Source: Lithobates sylvaticus | Lineage: Eukaryota > Chordata > Amphibia > Anura > Ranidae | Length of the DNA: 64,000 bases | Direction: 5' to 3' | Assembly: GCA_028564925.1 (NCBI GenBank) | Contig: CM053031.1 | Location: forward strand, 99,560,888-99,624,887 | In this document: piece after piece, positions 33,798 to 45,079 of the stretch | How the letters are laid out: each line of letters starts with the position of its first letter | Numbering within the stretch: the stretch's first letter is position 1 | The notes under the pieces: model-generated | The model's database searches: none | Seen by the model: only the letters and a program-made list of their open reading frames with translations | What the model was told of the DNA's origin: nothing | Position numbers and translations under genes: made by a program

Positions 33798-35074
33798 GTT
33801 GCATGCTCACCCATACCCGGATATGGGCAGGTATTTCACTTTGCCACCAGTGGCCAAATTAAGAAGTCCTGTATGGGCAAAAGAAAAGGTCACTTTAATT
33901 ATTGCTGTTGCACTAGGGCAGAACTGGCAATTCAGAAGGAACATTTTCCACCTGGAATACCACAAAGAAGTAATAGCAGCTGCACAGTAGGTGAAACATT
34001 GGCACTGGTTATTTTTTTACAAGGATACAGGAAGCCCAAATGTATTTAAAATTGCCTGCAATACACAAAAGTAAAGCAAAAGCTTTCACTGGAGCTCTGG
34101 CTATAAAGAGAGATGTAAAAGCAGAGTTCACAATATAGATATGTTGGGTTGGGTTAGCAGCAATTAAATAAAATTGTGAAATGCTAATATTTTGCTATAT
34201 ATATGAGATCAAACAGAATAGTTCAGCTCATGAAGAGCAGAGAGGGTTAACGAGAACTAGCATGTCCCTGTCATGCAACAACAAGCCCATCTCATGTAAA
34301 ACAGAACCAGGCAGAAGAAATGATCAATGGACGAGCAAATATTTGAAGAGGAAATGAGCAAAGGAGGAGGGAAGCTGCCAGCTTCTTCTGAACATCTCAG
34401 GCAGCCAAACTCCAGACTGCAAGCTTTGTAGGCATCTGGATGGCATCTAAATGGCACAGTTACTACAAATCCTTAGATATAGATATTTTGACAAAGGCTT
34501 GAAATGGAAGTATGAATAAATCAACAAAAACACACAAGGTTCGAAAGCTTGCATTATTTGCACTTGAAAATAATGGTTTGATAAAAGAAAGGAAAATATA
34601 TGAGGGAGAAAAGTAACGAAAACACATTTGACTTTGTAATGCAATTTTGTCTCATTTGCTTTACAGTATTAGCCCAAGTAAATGTACTTAATTGTGCTAA
34701 AAACAACGGACCACCCAAAGCACAGCCAAAGATGTGAGAGAACTTTCAGATGTTCCATGTACCCTTCAGGAATATTCATATTCAGGAATTCACTTTAAAA
34801 TCCAAACAATTTCTTACTTTGAACAAATACTTAAAAAAAAAAAAACTAAACAGGACACACTCAATGAAAGACAAAAGCATCCAAGAGGTGCTGGGACTTT
34901 AACAATAACTCATGTAACATAGCGAGGGGAAAAAACAGAGAAAAATCTCATCCACTGCACATCATGTAATAAGCGATAGAAGCCTCAGCCTAGCTCCATC
35001 CAGGCCACACCCCCAACAAGTTTTGCCAACCTACTGGGCTTAGTCATGGCGGTAAAGATAACCCTGTGGTAGGA
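33798..35074. other. Intronic sequence, nothing recognised
   Basis: About 1.3 kb of AT-rich intron without recognisable element or exon. Confidence 0.45.
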
Positions 35075-35077
35075 AGT

Positions 35078-35126
<49 letters not shown>
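35075..35126. repeat. (TA)n microsatellite
   Basis: About 25 TA units; no transposon end beside it was recognised. Confidence 0.9.
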
Positions 35127-35127
<1 letters not shown>

Positions 35128-35146
35128 CATTATGGGCCACTGTGGT

Positions 35147-35430
35147 GTAACCACTTCAGCCACGAAAGGTTTGACCCCCGTTAATTACCAGGCCATTTTT
35201 TGCGATACGGCACTGCGTTACTTTAACTGACAATTGCGAGGTCGTGCGACGCTGAACCCCAAAACAATGTCCTTATTTACCCACAAATAGAGCTTTCTTT
35301 AGGTGGCATTTGATCGCCTCTGCAGTTTTTATTTTTTGCGCTATAAACAAAAAAAGAGCGACAATTTTGAAAAGAAAATATTTTTTTTTTTTTTCTGCTA
35401 TGAAACACATCCAATAAAAATGGCTTACCT
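35147..35430 (-). mobile_element. TTAA element family A fragment
   Basis: Begins AACCACTTCAGCCACGAAAG (left TTAA decayed to GTAA) and runs in minus orientation through the right module (GCGATACGGCACTGCG, ACAAATAGAGCTTTCTTT). The rest of the element is missing. Confidence 0.65.
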
Positions 35431-36029
35431 GTATGTACAGTAAATATCTCCTAAACTTGTACCTTAGGAACTTTTTTAAAAACACTTAGGAACTTTTTTA
35501 AAAACATTGTTTTATTCCAGGTTTTTTAGAACATAGAGAGGGGTAAACGACACAGTATAAGCACTGTGCTGTCTATCATGCTTTAAAGGATCAGGATCTT
35601 TTTTTTTTCCCAGAGGAAGATGACATGACTGTATTTGAATATGTGTAGAGATTATTATACATACCGTAAATAAATACGACCCCTGAAAATAAGCCCTAAT
35701 GTGTTTTTTGTAGCTAAAACTCATATAAGACCCTATCTTTTTGGGGAAACTCGGTACTCCCTTAGATTTTTAAGGAAATATTTAAGGAAAGAGAGAAGCC
35801 GGTGCGTAGACAATGTGGCCAGTTCTTTACCATATGTTTATGACACTTAGCTTGTGCCACAAAAAAAAGGGTGTACCACAGTGTACCACAGTGTACCACA
35901 GACATTTTATAATTTATTTCATATTCCACCCGGGGGTGAATACGCTTTTGATTCTGGAAACGTGACATATTTAGCCAATGATGGAACTTACTTTTATATC
36001 TCTCAGTTGTATTTTGATATTCTTACTCA
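35431..36029. other. Intronic sequence; small repeat fragments
   Basis: About 35460-35500 repeats CTTAGGAACTTTTTTAAAAA twice. At 35665-35755 a fragment with GAAAATAAGCCCTAATGTG resembles a vertebrate DNA-transposon MITE end. The triplet GTGTACCACA is repeated three times near 35872-35898. No exon. Confidence 0.4.
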
Positions 36030-36037
36030 CTTCTTAC

Positions 36038-37034
36038 CAGGGGCGGATCCAGGGGGGGCAACGGAGCAATTCCCCCCCCCCCCCCCGAGAATGCGGGTGA
36101 GTGAGTGGGCGGGCGGCTCTGTGGGTGAGAGAGTGGGCGGCTCCTGCTGGGCAGCTTGGTTGGTGAGCCGGTGGGAGGCTCAGCAGGTGGTTGAGAGAGT
36201 ATATGAGCAGCTAGGCGGCTCGGCGGGTGAGCGGGCAGCTGGCCAATCAGGGAGCTGGCGGGCAGGGGAGCAGAGCGATGACATCATCTCTCACCACTCC
36301 CGGCGCCCGCCCTGCATCCCTGCAGTTCCGCCCTCACTGTGCAGGCAGCCACTGGCAGCAGAGAGATTACATCATCTCTCTGCTGCCTGACTCTGGAACA
36401 CAGCAAGAGACCACCTTAGAGAGACACAGCAAGAGACCACCTTAGCAGCAAAGTGACACAGCAAGTGACAATTGTAGCAGGCAAGTGACAATCCACAACA
36501 TGTAGCAGGCAATGTGGCAAGTGACAATCTGCAACGTGTGGCAGGCGACATGGCAAGTGACAATCCGCAATGCGTGGCAGGTGACATGGCAAGTAACAAT
36601 CTGCATCTGGTGACAGACGATGTGGCAAGTGACAATTCGCAACGTGTGGCAGGTGACGTGGCAAGTTACAATCTGGTGACAGGCGACGTGGCAAGTGACA
36701 ATCCACAACGTGTGGCAGGTGATGTGGCAAGTGACAATCCGCATCTGGTGGCAGGTGACGGTGGCAAGTGACAATCCGCATCTGGTGGCAGGTGACAGTG
36801 GCAATTGACACACCCAGGCTCCCACTGTCTGCATTATGGTGAGTTGAACAATTTCATTTTATATAACAATGTAATAATAGAAATAATGTGCTTCAATCAT
36901 CCTGACACCATAACAACCATGGTGCCGTGATGATAGAAGCGCCAACACCTGCCAATTCTCCAAGAAATTGCCCCCAACAAGAACGTATTTTCTGGCAGTG
37001 CCCCTCCCGAGACTAGACTCTGGATCCGCCCCTG
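36038..37034. mobile_element. hAT element with 8-bp duplication and minisatellite
   Basis: Perfect 8-bp duplication CTTCTTAC at 36030-36037 and 37035-37042. Ends CAGGGGCGGATCCAG and CTGGATCCGCCCCTG are perfectly inverted for 15 bp. The 997-bp interior has a GGCGGCTC/GTGAGTGGG-rich left part and a 36-bp tandem repeat at 36465-36808. No transposase. The duplication and ends make hAT likely. Confidence 0.9.
36465..36808. repeat. 36-bp tandem repeat inside a hAT element
   Basis: Nine or so units of about 36 bp containing GGCAAGTGACAATCCGCA and TGGCAGGTGACGT. Because 36 is a multiple of three and units lack stops, open frames appear on both strands (plus: 12-residue repeat with VAGDVASDNPQ; minus: LPHVADCHLPC type). 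I regard these as artefacts of the period. Confidence 0.85.
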
Positions 37035-37101
37035 CTTCTTACAAGCATAAATGTATGTCTTGCATACAAGATCTCAATAAAAGAAAGTAGCACATCATTA
37101 A

Positions 37102-38051
37102 CCACTTGAGATCCGTTCTATAGCCAAATGACGGCTACAGCGCGGACCTGCTTTGCTGGGATGTCTATTGACGTCGTTCCGTGCACGAGCAGCCTGAGCG
37201 CCCCCTGCAGGGCGTGCGCGGCGTGCTCTGTGATCAGTGAGTCTATGAGACTCGCTGGATCACAGATCGGAGTAAGGGGTCAATCCTGACCCCTTACCAA
37301 GTGGACAGCTGTCAGCCAATGACAGCTGATCATGTGATGTCAACAGAGCCGGTAATAGGCTATTTTTCCTCTGCGCTGACAGCGTGAGGAGAAAAAAAAA
37401 AGCCGATCACTGGCAGCCGTGAGAGGGACATCAGTACCCATCAGTGTCACCTACCAGTGCCCATCAGTGGCCATCAGTGCCGCCCATCAGTGCCACCTAT
37501 CAGTGCCCATCAGTGCCATCTATCAGTGGTACCTATCAGTGCCACCCATCTGTGCCACCCATCCGTGCCACCCATCAGGGCCCATCAGTGCCATCTTATC
37601 AGTGGCCATCAGTGCCACATTATCTGTGCCCATCAGTACCACCTTATCTGTCCCCATCAGTGCCACCTTAACTGTGCCTATCAGTGTCCATCAGTGCAGC
37701 CTATCAGTGCCCACCAGTGCAGCCTATCAGTGCCCACCAGTGCCGCCTCATCAGCGTATATCAATGAAGGACAAAAGTTACCTGTTTGCAAAATTTTATA
37801 ACAAACTATTAAACGTGATTTTTATTTTTTTCCCAATTTTCCATCTTTTTTTTGTGTAGCAAAAAATAAAAATCCAAGCTGTGATTAAATACCCACCAAA
37901 AGAAAGCTCTATTTGTGGGAAAAAAATGATAAATATTTCATTTGGGTACAGTGTTGCATGACTGCGCAATTGTCATTCAAAATGTGACAGCGCTGAAAGC
38001 TGAAAATTGGTCCGGGCAGGAGGGGTGTTTAAGTGGCCAGTAAGCAAGTGG
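37102..38051 (+). mobile_element. Minisatellite-bearing TTAA element, copy 3
   Basis: TTAA at 37098-37101 and 38052-38055; ends CCACTTGAGATCCG and AGTAAGCAAGTGG. Same module order as 4768-5967, including GCTATAGCCAAATGACGGC, the stem AGCTGTCAGCCAATGACAGCT, the minisatellite and a right module (GTGATTAAATACCCACCAAA). Confidence 0.8.
37430..37760 (+). repeat. CAGTGCCCAT minisatellite
   Basis: Units CAGTGCCCAT, CAGTGCCACC and CAGTGCAGCCTAT, fewer than in copy 1. Open frames of 75-146 codons here are stop-poor repeat frames. Confidence 0.85.
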
Positions 38052-38457
38052 TTAAAGGACTTTAAAATCATCCAAAAATCAGAATTTTAGCTGTTGAAAG
38101 CTTGCAGTTGACGGCTGCTCGGTTAGCCTAGGCACCTGCCTTAGGCATCGCACAGTGTGCTTGTTTTATTTAAGCAAAAAGATAAACAGAGCAGACCACA
38201 CAGCAGGCCTGATCAACTTACAATGATAATCAAATGACATTCTCAAAAATATCTTCAAGCTTCAAAAACTGATTGAAGGTCCAAAAAACTTTACAAAGGC
38301 TCTACAGGATTCTGTGATATGACATTTCTAAAGATCTTACAGTTCCCAGAATGCATTATAGCTCAGATTACGTCTGTCAAATATTTTATTCATTTTCTTT
38401 TGTTTAAGACTGGACTGTCATGTAAGCCACAACTGCATCACTATATATAATTGTTAA

Positions 38458-39080
38458 AGTGGATGTAAACCTCTGAAATTAAGAATAAACAAAGCATATC
38501 CTTCTATAGTGTGTACTTGCTCCAAACCAAAGCATCCAGTGTGATTTCTATCTGCTCTGTCATTCCTCAGCTATCTGCTTGAGTCACTTACAATATGGCA
38601 GTCTACTGTACACCGACACCAAGCACACGTTTCCCTATGAGACTGTGTAAAGGAGGCGTGTCCTTTTCCAGAACGTGGTGCCGGGAGCCCACGTTCTGTG
38701 TGTGTTTTCCCAAAGGCACTGAGTGTGTGAATTGCTGCATGTGTCAATAGATTTTGACTGACACCCCAAACGCAGATCACAAATGTTGTGCATTTGCCTG
38801 CACCGGATCTTACGGTACAGCAGTATTTTATGATCCAGCTGTAGTGCGTTTTTAAAAGTACTACATGCACTACTTTTGGTGCAATCTAGTGCGATTTCAG
38901 CCCATCTAAATGAATTGCACAGGAACACAGAGCGCATTCCTTTGTGGTACCTGGTGTGAACCAGCACATGATAACAAAGGCAGGAGAGATCAGAGAGAAA
39001 CCACACTTGGTGCTTTTGGACTGAGGCAAGTACACACTATAAAGGGATATGCTTTGCTAATTTTTCATTTCAGAGGTTTA
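38458..39080. mobile_element. TTAA-type element with long inverted repeats, probably nested
   Basis: TTAA at 38454-38457, then AGTGGATGTAAACCTCTGAA. The right end at about 39005-39080 is its inverted counterpart over roughly 60 bp (..AGTACACACTATAAAGGGAT, GCATATCC/GGATATGC blocks), with a degenerate right terminus. The middle (about 38640-38960) looks like a separate MITE with CACACTCAG and GTGTGAACCAG near its ends. Confidence 0.55.
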
Positions 39081-39175
39081 TAATCACTGACAGAGTGAGG
39101 AGAGGAGAGCCGGTAAGTGGCAATCCACACAGAGAACATTCACACTGATTATCAGGGCATCAGGGCACAGTGTCC

Positions 39176-39325
39176 TGATTATCAGTGCAGCCACAACAGT
39201 GCCCATCAGTGCTGCCAATCAGTGCAGATCAGTGCTGCCTGTCAGTTCCCATCAGTGATGCATGTCAGTTACCATCAGTGATGCCTATCAGTGCTGCCTA
39301 TCAGTGCCCATCATTGCCCCCTTTA
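39176..39325 (+). repeat. Short CAGTGCTGCC tandem repeat
   Basis: Units such as CAGTGCCCATCAGTGCTGCC resemble the minisatellites of the TTAA elements, but no element ends were found around it. It may be the remnant of a fifth copy. Confidence 0.6.
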
Positions 39326-39551
39326 AATTCAAAGACCTTACATCACGCCAATAATCCTTGACAACTTTTTTGCTTTTAGTACTTTAGAACACAATTTGCT
39401 CTTGCAAATTCTCTCAAACTTCAGAACCTGGGAAAAACTTTAGCCTTAATCTTCTCTCATCATTCTGGTTGGAATTTTTTTTTTTGTCTCTCACTCTGTC
39501 TCTTATTATTATTACTTCTCAGTTGACATACCTCATTGGTCTACCTTTACC

Positions 39552-39905
39552 AGTGGCGGCTGGTGGTATATTTTTTTTTGGGGGGAGGGGGCAAACAATG
39601 CACCCTCGGCCAACCGCCCGTCCCTCGGTCACCAGCCCCGCACTTAGCCAATCTAGATTACGGGCAGCGCTTCCTCTGGGCAACTGACACCCGGGGTCTC
39701 CTCCTCCTCGGCATCACGGTGACTTCCGTCATGCGCTTCCTCCCTCCTTCTCCTAGGCGGCCAATAGGATCGATTTTCCTATTGGTCAATTGGGTGACGG
39801 GTCTCAGGACCCACTTCCTGATTGCTGGGGAGAAGAATCAGAAAGACAATAGCGAATATTCATTTGCTATTGTCACACAAGTGGGTCGGCTCGGGGCGCA
39901 GTGCT
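39552..39905 (+). repeat. CAGTGGCGGCTGGTG repeat, copy 2
   Basis: Starts CAGTGGCGGCTGGTGGTAT and matches 21892-22320, including AATAGCGAATATTCATTTGC and the GGCGCAGTGCTCT-like end. Right end absent; a Tc1 terminus follows directly. Confidence 0.55.
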
Positions 39906-39914
39906 CTCTGAACT

Positions 39915-40053
39915 TATTGGTTTTGGTTTCTTTGTATGTATAGATTGCATGGGTTGTTACCGACATGTGGTGACAATTTCATGTCAATAGCTCCTTTGGA
40001 AATATATTTACCTAGAAAAATGGTGACGTGTTCAATACTTATTTTACCCGCTG
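39915..40053. mobile_element. Terminal fragment of a third Tc1-like family
   Basis: Contains TGTTACCGACATGTGGTGAC and ends GTTCAATACTTATTTTACCC GCTG before TA, which I recognise as one inverted repeat of a Tc1 family with CAGCGGGTGAAATAAGTATT ends. Only one end remains. Confidence 0.75.
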
Positions 40054-40697
40054 TATATACATATATAGTTCCATTACATTTCTCTCCAGTAACTGACATC
40101 CTTGAAAGTGATCTGCTTAAACAAGAGGAAGCAGGCCACTTAACAGTCTTGCCTTGATTTGCCAGGGTCCTGGGTTCAAATCTGTTTGGGAAACTGGTCT
40201 ATACAGAGCAACCCACAAGTGTAAAGGCTGTGAGGAGTCGGAGAGGGCAATTTAATCCTCCTCCTCTATCAGGGCCAGTGTTGGCGTTTCTGGGTTCCCA
40301 CCCGTTTACCCCAGCCTTTCATACATACTCATAGTATTTTCTTATTCTTACATTCAGGGTATGCCCTCTTTTCAGGCATACTGACCAGCTAGGCAATGGC
40401 ACACCTCAGGCCTTGGTTCTTAGGAATATCGCATTTCCCACTTGAAGACTCTCACTACAAACAAGGTTAACTGCAATTAACTGGTTAAACTTGAGCTATT
40501 TAGACTATAAGCATCAGAGGAAAGCTTCATGGTCCAGAAATTTCCTAGATGTTAATGTGGCATTCCAATATGGCCAATAATTATTTTCTATGAGAACTGT
40601 TGTTCAGCTGCATCTGCAATCGCCTATAGGTGATATTATTGCCCCATCCATCTGAATACAGATAACTAAGTGACTGTAAGTTTGTAAGTGCATAGCT
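40054..40697. other. Intronic sequence; possible SINE fragment
   Basis: At 40125-40190, CAGTCTTGCCTTGATTTGCC followed by GGTCCTGGGTTCAAATCTG includes a tRNA-like B box (GGTTCAAATC), as in amphibian tRNA-derived SINEs. No clear A box, tail or target duplication. Remainder unrecognised. Confidence 0.35.
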
Positions 40698-40701
40698 TTA
40701 A

Positions 40702-41624
40702 CCGCTTCCCAACCGCCCACTATATATATACGTCAGCAGAATGGCACGGCCAGGCAAAATCGCGACCCGGTCGTGAGCTCCGTGACCCCAGCGGACCCGA
40801 TCGTCGCTGGTGTCCCGCGATCGGGTCACGGAGCTGAAGAACGGGGAGAGGTATGTGTAAACAAACCTCTCCCCGCGCTTCCTACTCTGCCTGTCATTGA
40901 TTGGCTGTTCCCTGTCATCGGGAAAGCCGATCAATGACGTCAGACGTCAGCCCCGCCCCCTAATGTAAAAAAAACACACACACGTCACAGCCCATAACCC
41001 CTCCCCTCCCCCTAGTGGTTAACTCTTTCACTGCATGTGTCATTTATACAGGAATCAATGCATTTAAATAGCATTGATTGCTGTATAAATGACAATGGTC
41101 CCAAAAATGTGTCAAAAATGTCCGATGTGTCCGCCATAATGTCGCAGTCACAATAAAAATCGCTGATCGCCGCCATTACTAGTAAAAAAATATATATTAA
41201 TAAAAATTCTGTAAAACTATCCCCTAATTTGTAAACGCTATAACTTTTCGCAAACCAATCAATAATCGCTAATTGCGATTTTTTTTACCAAAAATATGTA
41301 GAAGAATACGTATCGGCCTAAACTGAGGGAAAAAAAAGTTTTTTTATATATATTTTTTGGGGATATTTATTATAGCAAAAAGCTAAAAATATTGCATTTT
41401 TTTCAAAATTGTCGCTCTATTTTTGTTTATAGCGCAAAAAATAAAAACCGCAGGGGCGATCAAATACCACCAAAAGAAAGCTCTATTTGTGGGGAAAAAA
41501 GGACACCAATTTTTTTTGGGAGCCACGTCGCACAACCGCGCAATTGTCAGTTAAAGCGATGCAATGCCGAATCGCAAAAAGGGGCCTGGTCCTTTGGCTG
41601 CCAATTGGTCCGGGGCTGAAGTGG
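40702..41624 (+). mobile_element. TTAA element, family A copy
   Basis: TTAA at 40698-40701 and 41625-41628; ends CCGCTTCCCAACCGCC and GGGGCTGAAGTGG. Shares with 62710-63705 the blocks TGTCCGCCATAATGTCGCAG, AGAAGAATACGTATCGGCC and the whole right module. Confidence 0.8.
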
Positions 41625-41628
41625 TTAA

Positions 41629-42960
41629 TAAGAACTTGCTATTCTGCCATGGCCCACTCCCAGGCATTTGCTGAAAAGGGAACAGAGTTAGGAAACAAAT
41701 TGCTATAACTGGCTGTCTAATGTGCCCAGTAGTATGGAATCTATACCAGTATATAAATTATACCCAGATAATAACCCTTATTACATACACAATGTTCTTT
41801 CTCACTTTACGGTGTACCTTAAAACATAACATGAGAATTGGTAATACAATTAATGTAGAAATATACTGATGTTGTATTATATTCAACTGCTACTTTACAA
41901 TTTCAAGCAACTTTAATTCACAAGGTCTGTAACTGTTATACTATTGTGCCTTTTCACTTGTTAGCTCCCCGATTTGTGTTCTTGTACATGCAGATGAATG
42001 TTATTTCTTTTGTGAAGTTGCATTTATACCAGTCCAGTGTGTGCCTCTTTGTTGTGGCTAACCAGAATGAACATCTCTAGAAAGCCAGAGAAGACTGTAA
42101 TGGAGTGACATAAGTAGTCTTCAGACTAGAGTACAATCAGATAGCAAAGAACATGATTTCAGTGAGTATAATAGTGGATAGTTTAGAAAAAAACGTTAAT
42201 AGGAATATGTACATGGTTGAAGCCATTTACTGTTTTTAAAACAATTATGTAAAATAAAGAAAGATGTAAAGCATTTGGTTAATTAAATGGTCTGAAGTTT
42301 CGGATCTGCTCAATTTCTGATGTGGCCATCCCACACACTTTGGGAACCAGGCAGGCTGTCATTGTGTGTATTAAACATTGTAATAAGCAAGTATGTTTTG
42401 CCATTGGCCAGTGTTTCCTCTGTGATTAATACACCATTCTATGTAATCCTTTGAACTTGTTCCATTAGACGTTGAGAAATAATTAGTAGCTACAAGTGGA
42501 AGGCTTATACAGGCTGGCTCTGTAGTTCCCCTCTGCTCCTGAATGACTGATGCAGGACCCGGCTCTCAAAAAGAGAATCATAGCTGTGATACTAGCTGAA
42601 TTTGTAACCAGAACTTTAGAGTTGCGATATTTTTTTTTCTTTTGTAGTGTGAAATAATGGTGTGTTTAAATTTAAAGAAAATATTTGAAATGTCATTCTT
42701 TATTCACTTTTATAATTAAAATCCAAGGGATTAGCACTGCGTTTTACAATTTACACAACATGTGACATTCTTTTTTTATTTCCGGATGGCCCAGTGCAGG
42801 GATTAGAAAACTGTTATGTGGATTTTGATTACATCTGAAATTATTTTAGGTTCTGTCTATAATGATATCTCTAAGGTATATGAAAAACATAACTTGCAAA
42901 CTAGCTATAGTACATCAGCATGTAGCTGTACTTTTCCAAAAAATGTGGCATTGCTTCCCC
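41629..42960. other. Intronic sequence, nothing recognised
   Basis: 1.3 kb of AT-rich intron with no recognised repeat or exon; another candidate for retained host sequence. Confidence 0.45.
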
Positions 42961-43033
42961 CCTCCTAATTATATATAAAAAAAAAAACAGACATCAGAGA
43001 CATCGCAGACCTGCTTTCCACTCTGCTGGGCAG

Positions 43034-43680
43034 GATTTACACCTTGGGTAGGCTGGATACCTCTGCTGTAGTGTGCAGGTGTGGTCCTGGGATCTAGAGG
43101 GGTACGATGTACCCGATAACCATTTACATGGGGGGTGTGATCTGGGGGCCCTCTTGTTAAAGGAGGCTTCCAGATTCCGATAAGTCCCCCGCCCACAGAC
43201 CCCGACAACCATCGGCCAGGGTTGTCGGGAAGAGGCCCTTGTCCCCATAAACATGGGGCAAGGTGCTTATCCGAGCATGCAGCCTGGCAGATCAGGAAAG
43301 GGAGGGGACAAGCGAGTGTCCCCTGCTCCTGAACCATACCAGACTGCATGCCCTCAACAAGCACCCACCTCCCCATGTTGAGCGCATGCGGTCTGGTATG
43401 GTTCAGGAGCGGGAGGGGGGGGGCGCTCACTTGTCCCTTCCCTTTCCTGATCTGCCAGGCTGCATGCTTGGATAAGGGTCTGGTATGGATTTTGGGGGGG
43501 GGGGACCCTACGCCATTTTTATTTAACATTTTGGCGGGTGACCTCTCCAAATCAATACCAGACCGAGGGCCCTGGTATGGACTGGGGGGGGGGCCCAATG
43601 CCATTTTGTGTGTGAATTTTTTTAGCCGCCAATTTTTTATTTATTTTCAGTTGTCAGCAGGAAAGACCGCTGGCAGCTGA
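43034..43680. repeat. Dispersed repeat with inverted internal blocks, copy 1
   Basis: Shares with 47393-48228 the blocks ACGATGTACCCGATA, GGAAGAGGCCCTTGTCCCCA and CTGCCAGGCTGCATGC. Within this copy GCATGCAGCCTGGCAGATCA (43270s) recurs inverted at about 43445-43465, and CTCCTGAACCATACCAGAC (43327s) inverted at about 43390. A fold-back DNA element is likely; ends not defined. The long minus-strand frame (42969-43604) comes from this repeat. Confidence 0.55.
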
Positions 43681-44646
43681 TGACTCATTCATTACTAAGG
43701 ACACGGCAGTCAGCTTCCCGACCCGCTCCTTGTAAAAAAAAGACACAAATCGCAAATGGTGGCAAAATCGCAATAAAAATGCAGTACTTGGGTTTTGGAT
43801 GCGGGTCCATTGAATTCTATTACATGCAAAACGTTGCATTTTGCGGGAAAAAAAGCCCCCGACCCCTTACAAAAACGCAGAGGCACAAAAATGCACTGAT
43901 GTGAACGTGTTCCATAAGAACCCATGTTAAAAAAAAATTCCTGCATTTCTGCAAAATGCAAACATAAAAAAATGCATTAGTGTGAATCAAGCCTAAGTCA
44001 ATTGTTTCACAGATACAGTTACATTTCCAACCCATATCCTTTAAAAAAAAAAAGAACAAAACAAGGCTCTGCTTTGTATACTTATGGTACCACCAACACA
44101 AAACCACGGACACTAAATGGTGTGCCATGTAACTGCATTGCCAGTTACTTATCTTCATCTGCATGTGCTTTGTATTGTAAGCAGCTGTTGCTAACTAGCA
44201 GATAGAATCCAAATTGTGTTTTAGAGAGGAAAGACTGTTAAAAAAGTAATTCCAAAGGTGATTAGTGAAGTCTTGATAAAAGATAAAGAATTTACAGGGA
44301 AAAGTGCTGCACACCGAATGAAAGCTGCCATAAAACATATGTGATAGTACAGGTACTTTTGGAAGCAAAACATTTCTATGGCAATTCATTCTAAATCAGC
44401 TAGATATATTGAAGTTGAAGGACAAAATGTAAACACAAATAAATAAATTAATAAAATAAAAAAAACCTGAAGGCAAGCATTCTCAATCTTTTTAACATGG
44501 GGCAACACTTGAAATAATGTTCCTGTCTCAAGGAACCCCTGCTAATAAATAGTTTATCTGCAGTTCACTGTACATTACTTTGATGGTCACTGGGAAGAGT
44601 GCCCCTTACCATTTGTGGTCGGTCATTGGGAAGAATATTTTTCTTA
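43681..44646. other. Intronic sequence with one MITE end
   Basis: About 43735-43995 has CGCAAAATG/GCAAAATGC blocks and ends GCATTAGTGTGAATCAAGCC then TAA, like the right end of a PIF-type MITE (compare GTGTGAAAGCAGCC at 45063-45076). The rest is unrecognised. Confidence 0.4.
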
Positions 44647-45076
44647 GGCTGCTTTCACACTGGGGCAGTTTTCAGGCGGTACAGCGCTAAAAATAGCGCC
44701 TGTACACCGCCTGAAAAAACCGGCCCATTCACTCCAGTGTGAAAGCCGGCGGGCTTTCACACTGGAGCGGTGCGCTAGCAGGACGGTAAAAAAAGTCCTG
44801 CTAGCAGCATCTTTGAAGCGGTGAAGGAGCGGTGTATTCACTGCTCCTATACCGCTCCTTTCCATTGAAATCAATGGGAAACCGCGGGGATACCGCCCGC
44901 AAACCGCCGCTGCAGCGGCGCTTTGCGGAGGTTTTTAACCCTTTTGCGGCCGCTAGCGGGGGTTAAAACCACCCCGCTAGCGGCCGCATACCACGGGCAA
45001 AACGATGGTAAAGCAGCGCTAAATATAGCGCTGCTTTACCGTCGCCGCCCCACGCCGCCCCAGTGTGAAAGCAGCC
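44647..45076. mobile_element. PIF/Harbinger-like MITE, copy 2
   Basis: TTA duplication at 44644-44646 and 45077-45079. Ends GGCTGCTTTCACACTGGGGC and GCCCCAGTGTGAAAGCAGCC are perfectly inverted. The interior is nearly identical to 9030-9460, including the GCGGCCGCTAGCGGGG palindrome. The two copies differ in their outermost bases (GGCCCC versus GGCTGC), each keeping both of its own ends matched. Confidence 0.88.
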
Positions 45077-45079
45077 TTA

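Noticed and set aside
33567-34049. 160-codon plus-strand frame
   Set aside because: Starts inside a MITE and runs out into intron; no family resemblance.
36372-36834. Cys/His-rich minus-strand frames resembling metal-binding repeats
   Set aside because: The C/H spacing follows the 36-bp DNA period of the hAT-borne array, and the plus strand is equally open.
40125-40190. tRNA gene (B box GGTTCAAATC)
   Set aside because: No A box at the right distance and no cloverleaf; at most a SINE fragment.
42969-43604. 211-codon minus-strand frame
   Set aside because: Lies on a dispersed repeat shared with 47393-48228, has low-complexity Pro/Gly segments and no conserved domain.
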